NCBI GenBank assembly: GCA_020024085.1 | Contig: JAHHUG010000081.1 | Coordinates: 1-5,594 of the forward strand | Source: Christensenellaceae bacterium | Lineage (GTDB): Bacteria > Bacillota > Clostridia > Christensenellales > CAAEEZ01 | Direction: 5' to 3' | DNA length: 5,594 nucleotides | Part shown: positions 1 through 5,558 of the stretch, in pieces | Layout of the letters: each line of letters starts with the position of its first letter | How positions within the stretch are numbered: the first letter of the stretch is position 1 | Notes under the pieces: model-generated | Seen by the model: only the letters and a program-made list of their open reading frames with translations | What the model was told of the DNA's origin: nothing | Databases searched by the model: none | Translations under genes and position numbers: made by a program

Positions 1-58
1 GCATATTATATATGTTTTATTTATAAAAAAATATATTTTTAAAATAAATAGTTAAAAT

Positions 59-86
59 AATCACATATATCATTGCAAAAGTGATT
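59..86. repeat. Inverted repeat over the -35 element, possible operator
   Basis: AATCAC (59-64) is mirrored by GTGATT (81-86) with 16 bases between. The right arm lies in the promoter spacer and the interval covers the -35 element, so a dimeric regulator bound here could block or alter promoter access. Only six bases per arm match in very A/T-rich DNA, so chance is a real alternative. No regulator family is assigned. Confidence 0.3.
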
Positions 87-101
87 TAAATATTATATAA
101 T
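73..101 (+). promoter_or_regulatory. Sigma-A-type promoter of the operon
   Basis: The -35 element TTGCAA (73-78, four of six consensus bases) is separated by exactly 17 bases from a perfect -10 element TATAAT (96-101). Transcription would start near 106-108, giving a leader of roughly 32 bases before the first start codon. No extended -10 TG is present. It is the only strong promoter I found in the window, so it probably drives all six genes. Confidence 0.7.
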
Positions 102-127
102 TAAGATGTCAAAATTTTTTGAATTTT

Positions 128-133
128 AGGAGG
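128..133 (+). promoter_or_regulatory. Ribosome binding site fixing the first gene's start
   Basis: AGGAGG lies six bases upstream of ATG at 140. This places the start at 140 rather than at the in-frame TTG at 119, which would put the Shine-Dalgarno sequence inside the gene and leave no ribosome site of its own. Confidence 0.85.
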
Positions 134-139
134 AAACTA

Positions 140-1546
140 ATGGATAAGCTAGAGGTTATTGACAAAAACTCTGACAAAATGCTTGGCGCATCAAAAAATA
201 TTCGTTCTTTTATAGATACACTTGTTGATGAAAATTCTTTTGTTGAAACAGATGTATTTATGGCAGGACCAACCTATATTGATGGTACTGAAGCACTTGG
301 AGAGGGTGTTGTAACAGGTTATGCATACATTGCTGGTTCACCAGTTTGTATAGTAGCTCAAAATTATGATGTTTTGAAAGGCAGTATGAGTGTTACTCAT
401 GCTAATAAGATTTCTAAAACATTAGATAGAGCTCTACATACTCATATACCTGTTATTTCTATTATTAGTTCTAATGGTGCAAGATTGGGTGAAGGAGTAG
501 CTGTTTTAGAAGGATATTCAAAAATCATTAAAAAGGCTAACTTGTTAAAGGGACATGTTCCACATATTGCAGTTGTAGATGGACCAGCTGTTGGCTTAAT
601 GAGTGCATATGTTAATACTTGTGACTTTGTGTATTTGAATGATAAGAAGGGTTACATTTCTTTAGATGCTCCTCAAGTAATACTTTCAAAGGCAAAATCT
701 TTTGCTGAAAGTAATGTAGCACTTGGTGTAGAGCTTGCAAAAAAGAGCCTTGTTGCAACAGGTTTATATTCTTCACAAGAGGAAGTTTGCAACGAAATTT
801 ATAAATTATTTGAATTATTGCTTGATAATGAGAAAGATGTTGAAGATAATCCTAATCGTTTAGCACCTGTTCTAAACAAGACTATTTCAGTAGATAACTT
901 ATTAAAGGCTATATATGATAATGGTAAATTTGTTACTTTATTTGCTGAATATGCAAAGGAAGTATCTACTACAATTGGTATCGTTAATGGTGTTACTTGT
1001 GGTATTGTTGCTACCGATATCAATGTAAATAATGGATTCTTATCAAAGGCTGGCTTAAACAAAATTAATGAGTTCGTTTATAAGCTTGAAGCATTGAGCA
1101 TTCCTATGATTACATTAGTTGATTCAAAGGGTATAGATAGTAGCTTGGCTGAAGAGCAAGAGGGTATTAGTAAACTTGCAAGCGAGTTGCTTTCAAACAT
1201 TGCTTTATCTACAATTTCAAAAGTTGCAGTTATTGTTAATAATGCAGTAGGTTATAGCTATTCTGCATTATGTTCAAAGGCAATTGGTTTTGATTACACA
1301 CTAGCTTTTTGCGAGAGTTATATCAGCCCACTAAATGCCGATACAGCAATTGAAGTACTTGCAGTAGATGATATTAAAAATGCTGAAGACACAGCTGTTG
1401 CAAGAGAAAATCTTGTAAAAGCATATGTTGAAGATGCAGCTAATCCTTATGTTACAGCAAAACAAGGCTTTATTGATAATGTAATTGAGCCTGCTGTTGT
1501 TAGACCATATATTATTAGTATATTAAACATATTAATGGGTTATTAA
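140..1546 (+). CDS. Divergent carboxyltransferase, MmdA/PccB/12S-like subunit
   Basis: This 468-residue protein has the two-lobed crotonase fold pattern of biotin-dependent CoA-ester carboxyltransferases (methylmalonyl-CoA decarboxylase alpha, propionyl-CoA carboxylase beta, transcarboxylase 12S). Landmarks are GEGVVTGYAYI (residues 54-64), AQNYDVLKGSMSVTHANKI (73-91), SSNGARLGEGVA (110-121), DGPAVGL (147-153), DNPNR (236-240), VDSKG (327-331) and a family-typical tail, NPYVTAKQGFIDNVIEP (435-451) followed by RP. Family members usually run to about 510 residues; the N-terminal segment before GEGVV is shortened. Key motifs deviate: GGAR becomes NGAR, GPCAGG becomes GPAVGL, and AYGGAYD becomes AVGYSYS. 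Both oxyanion-hole regions are therefore changed. The protein is probably cytoplasmic, docking with the biotin carrier. It may accept carboxyl groups from biotin for an unknown substrate, or be a non-catalytic partner. Membership of the superfamily is secure; substrate and activity are not. The gene is intact and leads the operon. Confidence 0.85.
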   Translation: MDKLEVIDKNSDKMLGASKNIRSFIDTLVDENSFVETDVFMAGPTYIDGTEALGEGVVTGYAYIAGSPVCIVAQNYDVLKGSMSVTHANKISKTLDRALHTHIPVISIISSNGARLGEGVAVLEGYSKIIKKANLLKGHVPHIAVVDGPAVGLMSAYVNTCDFVYLNDKKGYISLDAPQVILSKAKSFAESNVALGVELAKKSLVATGLYSSQEEVCNEIYKLFELLLDNEKDVEDNPNRLAPVLNKTISVDNLLKAIYDNGKFVTLFAEYAKEVSTTIGIVNGVTCGIVATDINVNNGFLSKAGLNKINEFVYKLEALSIPMITLVDSKGIDSSLAEEQEGISKLASELLSNIALSTISKVAVIVNNAVGYSYSALCSKAIGFDYTLAFCESYISPLNADTAIEVLAVDDIKNAEDTAVARENLVKAYVEDAANPYVTAKQGFIDNVIEPAVVRPYIISILNILMGY

Positions 1547-1556
1547 GAGGTAAAGT

Positions 1557-1949
1557 ATGAATTTGATAGGTACATTTTTAGCTAATGCAGCCGACTTTGA
1601 AAATATGGCTTATGGCGACAAAATGATGCTTGGTCTAATTGTAACCGGTATAGGAATATTGATGGTATTCGTTATACTTACATTAATAATTTTATCTATA
1701 AATCTAATGAATTTGGTTTTGGATAAAATTGTACCAAAAATCAAGTTGCCAAAGAAACAGAAAAAAGAAGATGCAAAGGCTATCGAAAAAGTTGCAGTTC
1801 AACCTGCTGAACCAGTATATGAAGAAGTTGATGATAAAAATATTGTCGCTTGCATTACAGCAGCAGTTTATCAAATGTTAGATGATGAGTGTGACGGCAG
1901 AAAACCTAATATCTCATTTAGAATTAGTTCAATAAAGAAAGTTAAATAG
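1557..1949 (+). CDS. oadG: OadG-family gamma subunit of Na+ pump decarboxylase
   Basis: This 130-residue protein has one strong membrane helix at about residues 23-52 (GLIVTGIGILMVFVI followed by more hydrophobic residues). A basic stretch (KIKLPKKQKK, 61-70), an acidic/proline linker and a C-terminal segment follow (DDKNIVACITAAVYQML, then ISFRISSIKKV). This is the Firmicute form of the gamma subunit, longer than the roughly 80-residue enterobacterial OadG. In characterised systems gamma anchors alpha to beta and aids assembly. The tail has no histidine at all, so the histidine-based zinc site reported for Klebsiella OadG cannot be present. AAGAGG at 1545-1550 precedes ATG by six bases and overlaps the previous stop region, indicating tight coupling. 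The family call depends on topology, the C-terminal pattern and context, since gamma subunits are poorly conserved. Confidence 0.8.
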   Translation: MNLIGTFLANAADFENMAYGDKMMLGLIVTGIGILMVFVILTLIILSINLMNLVLDKIVPKIKLPKKQKKEDAKAIEKVAVQPAEPVYEEVDDKNIVACITAAVYQMLDDECDGRKPNISFRISSIKKVK

Positions 1950-1950
1950 T

Positions 1951-1955
1951 GGAGG
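1951..1955 (+). promoter_or_regulatory. Ribosome binding site fixing the biotin carrier start
   Basis: GGAGG sits eight bases before ATG at 1964. The in-frame GTG at 1949 overlaps this site and the preceding stop codon, so the start is taken as 1964. Confidence 0.8.
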
Positions 1956-1963
1956 AATATATT

Positions 1964-2326
1964 ATGCGTAAATTTAAGATTACCGTTGATGGACAACCTT
2001 ATGTTGTAGAAGTAGAAGAGGTTGCTTCTGATGAAGTAGTAGAAGTTGTAAAACAAGAACCAGCTAAGGTTGCTGTTAAAGCTCCAGCACCAGCTCCAAA
2101 GGCAAATGTTGTTAATGGTGGTGTAAAGCTACTTGCTCCAATGCCTGGTACAATTTTAGATTTGAAATTTAAGGACGGAGATACAGTTAAAAAGGGTGAT
2201 GTTGTAGTTATCCTTGAAGCAATGAAAATGGAAAACGAAGTTGTTGCTAATGCTGACGGTGTAATTAGTTATGCTGTTGCAAAGGGTGCAACTGTTGCTA
2301 CTGGTGATACAATAGCTACATTATAA
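1964..2326 (+). CDS. Biotin carboxyl carrier protein of the decarboxylase
   Basis: This is a free-standing 120-residue biotin carrier, equivalent to MmdC, GcdC or transcarboxylase 1.3S. It carries the carboxyl group as carboxybiotin between the carboxyltransferase sites and the membrane beta subunit. Residues 1-20 form the family-typical N-terminal strand pair (FKITVDGQPYVVEVEEV). Residues about 31-50 are an Ala/Pro/Lys swinging linker, and 54-120 are a biotinyl domain with APMPG (58-62), VKKGD (75-79) and EAMKMENEV (85-93). Lys88 in AMKM is the predicted biotinylation site, 32 residues from the C-terminus, as is usual. A biotin ligase must act on it but none is encoded here. Because the alpha subunit downstream lacks its own biotin domain, this protein most likely serves it, and possibly also the first gene's product. 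The exact subfamily name is uncertain. Confidence 0.95.
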   Translation: MRKFKITVDGQPYVVEVEEVASDEVVEVVKQEPAKVAVKAPAPAPKANVVNGGVKLLAPMPGTILDLKFKDGDTVKKGDVVVILEAMKMENEVVANADGVISYAVAKGATVATGDTIATL

Positions 2327-2339
2327 TCTGGAGGCACAA

Positions 2340-3800
2340 ATGAATTCAATGATGTTTTTGGCTGGTCCGGGTGGATTTGTCGAAACTCTTTCTAACCTAT
2401 GGCAGAGTACAGGTTTTATAACAGGTGGTAGTGCTGTTCAAATCGTATTAAAGGTTTGTATGATGTTGCTTGCTTGTTTCTTTGTATATCTTGCAGTGGT
2501 AAAGAAGTTCGAGCCAAACTTACTGCTTTCAATCGCATTTGGTATGTTTTTAATTAATATTCCGGGTGCTTTTGAAATACTATATCCAGTAAAAAATATA
2601 GATACAATAGTTGAGGCTACTGCTAGTAATATACAAATAACCGATGCTATGAGTGCATTACTTGCAAGTGGTAATTCGAGTGATACAGTAGAACTTATTA
2701 ATTTAATTAATCAATCTTTTGCTGGTAATTTACAAGGGTTGCTTCCTGCAAATGTAATTGCTCAAATTAATGCTAGTTTATCAACTGCACCTGCATCATT
2801 TAGTACAATGGGTGATGCTGTAAAGTTTGTTCAAGATATTTATGTAAATACTGCTAATGCAATGGTTACACCAGGTTTATTTGACTTCTTGTTCAAGGGT
2901 GTAGAATGGGTTATTTTCCCACCTATTATCTTCCTTGGAATTGGTGCAATGACAGATTTCGGTCCATTAATTGCTAATCCAAAAAGTTTGCTTCTTGGTG
3001 CAGCAGCTCAAATTGGTATTTTCTTGACATTACTTGGAGCTCTTGCAATGGGTGATATGTTTACTCCATTCGAGGCTGCAGCAATTGCTATTATCGGTGG
3101 TGCAGATGGTCCAACAGCTATCTATGTAACTGCAAAACTTGCTCCTCATATGTTAGGTTCAATTTCTATTGCAGCATATTCATATATGGCACTTGTTCCG
3201 GTTATTCAACCACCTATTATGAAACTTCTTACAACAGAGAAGGAAAGAAAAATTAGAATGGAACAAACTAAGCCAGTATCAAAGGCTAAAAAGATAATAT
3301 TCCCAATACTTGTTACAGGTATTGTAGGTATTATTCTTCCTTCAGCTATGCCTTTACTTGGTATGTTAATGCTAGGTAACTTAATGAAGGAATCAGGTGT
3401 TGTTCCAAGACTTGTTGATACAGCATCTAATGCTTTAATCAATATCGTTACAATTTTGTTAGGTTTTACAGTTGGTACAAAGGCTTATGCCCCAGTATTC
3501 TTAACTCCTCAAACCTTACTAATTATGGTTCTAGGAATTCTTGCTTTCTCTGTTGGTACAGCTTTTGGTGTACTATTTGGAAAGTTAATGTGCAAATTAG
3601 ATGGTGGAAAAACAAACCCTCTTATTGGTGCAGCAGGTGTTTCAGCCGTTCCTATGGCTGCTAGAGTTGCCCAAGATGTTGGTAAAAAATCCGACCCAAA
3701 CAATTACCTATTAATGCATGCTATGGGTCCTAATGTAGCAGGTGTTATTGGTTCAGCAGTTGCAGCAGGAATTCTATTAGCAGTATTCGGTGTTGCTTAA
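2340..3800 (+). CDS. oadB: Na+-transporting decarboxylase beta subunit
   Basis: This multi-span membrane protein decarboxylates carboxybiotin and couples the reaction to Na+ export. Highly conserved blocks are visible: FPPIIFLGIGAMTDFGPL (193-210), GGADGPTAI (253-261), AAYSYMALVP (278-287), LMLGNLMKESGVV (343-355), NPLIGAAGVSAVPMAAR (426-442) and LLMHAMGPNVAGVIGSAV (457-474). Residues matching those studied in Klebsiella OadB (from memory Asp203, Tyr229, Asn373, Gly377, Ser382, Arg389) are all kept, as Asp256, Tyr282, Asn426, Gly430, Ser435 and Arg442, at a constant offset of 53. At 486 residues it is longer than usual (about 370-435). The extra length is a polar, Asn/Ser-rich stretch at about residues 83-178, after the early membrane helices (about 33-53 and 61-81). 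GGAGG at 2330-2334 lies five bases before ATG at 2340; Met4 and Met5 are less well placed starts. The family is certain. The subunit alone does not show which carboxylic acid is decarboxylated. Confidence 0.97.
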   Translation: MNSMMFLAGPGGFVETLSNLWQSTGFITGGSAVQIVLKVCMMLLACFFVYLAVVKKFEPNLLLSIAFGMFLINIPGAFEILYPVKNIDTIVEATASNIQITDAMSALLASGNSSDTVELINLINQSFAGNLQGLLPANVIAQINASLSTAPASFSTMGDAVKFVQDIYVNTANAMVTPGLFDFLFKGVEWVIFPPIIFLGIGAMTDFGPLIANPKSLLLGAAAQIGIFLTLLGALAMGDMFTPFEAAAIAIIGGADGPTAIYVTAKLAPHMLGSISIAAYSYMALVPVIQPPIMKLLTTEKERKIRMEQTKPVSKAKKIIFPILVTGIVGIILPSAMPLLGMLMLGNLMKESGVVPRLVDTASNALINIVTILLGFTVGTKAYAPVFLTPQTLLIMVLGILAFSVGTAFGVLFGKLMCKLDGGKTNPLIGAAGVSAVPMAARVAQDVGKKSDPNNYLLMHAMGPNVAGVIGSAVAAGILLAVFGVA

Positions 3801-3805
3801 TGAAT

Positions 3806-3810
3806 GGAGG
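3806..3810 (+). promoter_or_regulatory. Ribosome binding site fixing the alpha subunit start
   Basis: GGAGG ends five bases before ATG at 3816. An in-frame ATG at 3804 overlaps this site, so it is a poor candidate. The start at 3816 also gives the family-typical N-terminus, ANKLLITETILRDAHQS. Confidence 0.85.
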
Positions 3811-3815
3811 AAAAA

Positions 3816-5216
3816 ATGGCAAATAAATTATTAATTACAGAAACAATATTAAGAGATGCTCATCAATCTCATGCAGCAACAAGAATGAGAACAGAAGATA
3901 TGCTTCCTGTTGCTGATAAATTAGATAAAGTTGGTTATTATTCGTTAGAATTATGGGGTGGTGCTACATTCGATTCTTGCTTAAGATTCTTGATGGAAGA
4001 CCCTTGGGAAAGATTAAGAAAACTAAAGAAAGCTATGCCTAACACAAAGTTCCAAATGTTACTTCGTGGACAAAACTTACTTGGTTATAAGCACTATGCT
4101 GATGATGTTGTAGACAAGTTTATTGAGCTTGCTATCAAAAATGGTATTGATATTATTCGTATATTTGATGCACTAAATGATGTTAGAAACATGGAACAAT
4201 GTATCAAATCTACCAAAAAATATGGTGGAATGGTAGAAGCTACTATAAGTTATACAACTGGTCCTGTATTTACTATTGACTATTATACCAATCTTGCTGT
4301 ACAATTAGAAGAGATGGGTGCTGATACAATTTGTATCAAAGATATGGCAGCATTGCTTTTACCATATCAAGCCTACGACCTAATTAAAGCTATTAAAGAG
4401 AAGGTTTCAGTTCCAGTACATCTACATACTCATAATACAGCAGGCTGTGGAGATATGGTTTTATTAAAGGCTGTTGAGGCTGGTGTAGATATTGTTGATA
4501 CAGCACTTAGCCCACTAGGTAATGGTACAAGTCAACCGGCTACTGAGCCACTTGTAGCAACATTACAAGGTACAGAAAGAGACACTGGTCTTGACTTAAA
4601 ACTTTTAACCGAGATTGCAGACCATTTCAAAACAGTTGCACAACGATTGGAAAAAGAGGGATACTTATCAGAAAAGGTTCTTCGTGTAGATATCAATGCA
4701 CTTATCTATCAAGTTCCAGGTGGAATGCTTTCTAACCTAATAAGTCAATTAAAGCAACAAAATGCTGAAGATAAATATCGTGAGGTATTAGAGGAAGTTC
4801 CTCGTGTAAGAGCAGATATGGGTTATCCACCTCTAGTTACTCCTACAAGCCAAATTGTAGGTACTCAAGCTGTACTTAATGTACTATGTGGCGAAAGATA
4901 CAAAATGGTTACAAAGGAGACAAAGGACTTATTAAGAGGTAAATATGGTAGATTACCAGTTGAACCTAATGCTGATGTATTAAAACAAATTATTGGCGAT
5001 ACTCCAAGAATTGATTATAGACCAGCAGATGATTTAGAGCCAGAGCTAGATAAATATCGTGAGGAAATGAAAGAGTATTATGAGCAAGAGGAAGATGTAT
5101 TAAGTTATGCATTGTTCCCACAAGTAGCAAAGAAGTTCTTTGAATACAGAAAAGCACAAAAATACTCACTTGATTCAAGTTTGTTAGACAGGGAAAATAA
5201 CATTCATCCTGTTTAA
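3816..5216 (+). CDS. oadA: Oxaloacetate decarboxylase alpha / 5S-type carboxyltransferase
   Basis: This 466-residue protein transfers the carboxyl group of oxaloacetate to biotin, releasing pyruvate. Residues about 1-270 are the HMGL-like TIM barrel: TETILRDAHQS (8-18), LELWGGATFD (44-53), MLLRGQN (81-87), RIFDALND (115-122), IKDMA (174-178) and HLHTHNTAG (202-210). Residues about 290-450 are the conserved carboxylase (PYC_OADA) domain, including QVPGGMLSNL (299-308). Asp14, Lys175, His204 and His206 match the metal ligands and carbamylated lysine described in Vibrio OadA (from memory Asp17, Lys178, His207, His209) at a constant offset of three. The C-terminal biotinyl domain of a typical ~590-residue OadA is absent, and no frameshift is seen; the carrier is encoded separately upstream. 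It resembles transcarboxylase 5S and pyruvate carboxylase subunit B in this respect. With oadB adjacent and no biotin carboxylase present, a decarboxylase role is the best reading. Confidence 0.95.
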   Translation: MANKLLITETILRDAHQSHAATRMRTEDMLPVADKLDKVGYYSLELWGGATFDSCLRFLMEDPWERLRKLKKAMPNTKFQMLLRGQNLLGYKHYADDVVDKFIELAIKNGIDIIRIFDALNDVRNMEQCIKSTKKYGGMVEATISYTTGPVFTIDYYTNLAVQLEEMGADTICIKDMAALLLPYQAYDLIKAIKEKVSVPVHLHTHNTAGCGDMVLLKAVEAGVDIVDTALSPLGNGTSQPATEPLVATLQGTERDTGLDLKLLTEIADHFKTVAQRLEKEGYLSEKVLRVDINALIYQVPGGMLSNLISQLKQQNAEDKYREVLEEVPRVRADMGYPPLVTPTSQIVGTQAVLNVLCGERYKMVTKETKDLLRGKYGRLPVEPNADVLKQIIGDTPRIDYRPADDLEPELDKYREEMKEYYEQEEDVLSYALFPQVAKKFFEYRKAQKYSLDSSLLDRENNIHPV

Positions 5217-5218
5217 TA
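5182..5218 (+). other. Stem-loop spanning the alpha stop codon, before HU
   Basis: Bases 5182-5192 (TGTTAGACAGG) can pair with 5208-5218 (CCTGTTTAATA) as 11 pairs, nine Watson-Crick and two G-U, around a 15-base loop. It contains the stop codon at 5214-5216. No run of T follows, so it is not an intrinsic terminator. It could mark an RNA processing or stability point between the pump genes and HU. A perfect 13-base palindrome (ACTTGATTCAAGT, 5168-5180) lies immediately upstream. Both are partly constrained by coding, so function is speculative. Confidence 0.35.
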
Positions 5219-5242
5219 TATAGAAAATATGGAGGAAAAAAT

Positions 5243-5515
5243 ATGAACAAAAAAGAATTAGTAAATGCTGTTGCAGATAAAGCAGGCTTTACAGCTAAAG
5301 ATACTGAGGTATTTGTAAATGCTTATATTGATGTATTAACAGAGGCACTTAAGGCAGATGATAAAATCCAACTTGTTGGTTTTGGTTCATTCGAATTAAA
5401 ATGCAAAGAAGCAAGAGAAGGTTTCAATCCTGCAACAGGCGAAAAAATTACAATTCCTGCTAGTAAGGTTCCAGTATTCAAAGCTGGTAAAGCTTATAAG
5501 GATTTGTTTAACTAA
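5243..5515 (+). CDS. hup: HU-family nucleoid DNA-binding protein
   Basis: This 90-residue protein has exactly the usual HU length. HU dimers bend and compact DNA and help replication, recombination and transcription. The N-terminal helices (MNKKELVNAVADKAGF, 1-16) are followed by KIQLVGFGSFELK (41-53), the DNA-grasping beta arm with NPATGEKITIPASKVPVFKAGKAYKDLF (62-89). The intercalating proline at the arm tip is Pro63. Position 61, an arginine in Bacillus HU (GRNP), is phenylalanine here. GGAGG at 5231-5235 lies seven bases before the ATG. The gap from the alpha subunit gene is 26 bases with no terminator and no convincing promoter, so HU probably shares the operon transcript. An IHF-like identity is less likely, given the length and HU-typical motifs. 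Confidence 0.96.
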   Translation: MNKKELVNAVADKAGFTAKDTEVFVNAYIDVLTEALKADDKIQLVGFGSFELKCKEAREGFNPATGEKITIPASKVPVFKAGKAYKDLFN

Positions 5516-5525
5516 AGTTTGTTCC

Positions 5526-5558
5526 AAAAAAGCAATGGTTTATGCCATTGCTTTTTTT
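5526..5558 (+). terminator. Rho-independent terminator of the operon
   Basis: GCAATGG (5532-5538) pairs perfectly with CCATTGC (5545-5551) around a six-base loop. Seven T follow (5552-5558), and six A precede the stem (5526-5531), which can extend it. It begins ten bases after the HU stop codon. The A-tract makes it potentially active in both directions, so it could also end a convergent transcript from outside the window. Confidence 0.93.

Larger units (their letters stand above)
1..127. other. A/T-rich non-coding region upstream of the operon
   Basis: I see no credible coding sequence here. The stretch contains only 15 G or C bases in 127 (about 12%), far below the genes that follow. It includes a perfect 14-base A/T palindrome at 27-40 (AAAAATATATTTTT). 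The A/T-rich bases just upstream of the -35 element at 73 could act as an UP element for RNA polymerase; that is inference. The end of any preceding gene lies outside the window. Confidence 0.6.
106..5558 (+). other. Predicted six-gene transcription unit
   Basis: One promoter (73-101), six co-directional genes separated by 10, 14, 13, 15 and 26 bases, and one intrinsic terminator suggest a single mRNA of about 5.45 kb. No terminator-like hairpin with a T run was found between the genes. The first five genes form one biochemical module, a biotin-dependent Na+ pump. HU is functionally unrelated and may be partly separated by the stem-loop at 5182-5218. Confidence 0.65.

Noticed and set aside
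109..127. A/T palindromes in the leader (TCAAAA, TT, TTTTGA and AAAATT with AATTTT) as a riboswitch or ribosome-site-masking hairpin
   Set aside because: The stems are almost all A-U pairs, very short, and do not pair with the Shine-Dalgarno bases. A leader of about 32 bases is too short for a known riboswitch.
119..139. TTG at 119 as the start of the first gene
   Set aside because: It would place the AGGAGG site inside the gene. ATG at 140 is ideally spaced from that site and lies at the natural family start.
799..1062. Minus-strand open frames opposite the large genes (for example 799-1062, 3206-3442, 4990-5250)
   Set aside because: They lie opposite strongly conserved coding sequence, lack ribosome sites and have no recognisable protein features.
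4770..5064. Exact 16-base direct repeat (GATAAATATCGTGAGG at 4770-4785 and 5049-5064)
   Set aside because: Both copies lie in frame in the alpha gene and encode DKYRE in charged helices. Shared codon choice explains it better than a mobile or regulatory repeat.
3816..5216. Alpha subunit as a truncated gene missing its biotin domain
   Set aside because: The frame ends cleanly with no biotinyl remnant before HU, and a separate intact biotin carrier gene lies in the same operon. This is a normal split arrangement.
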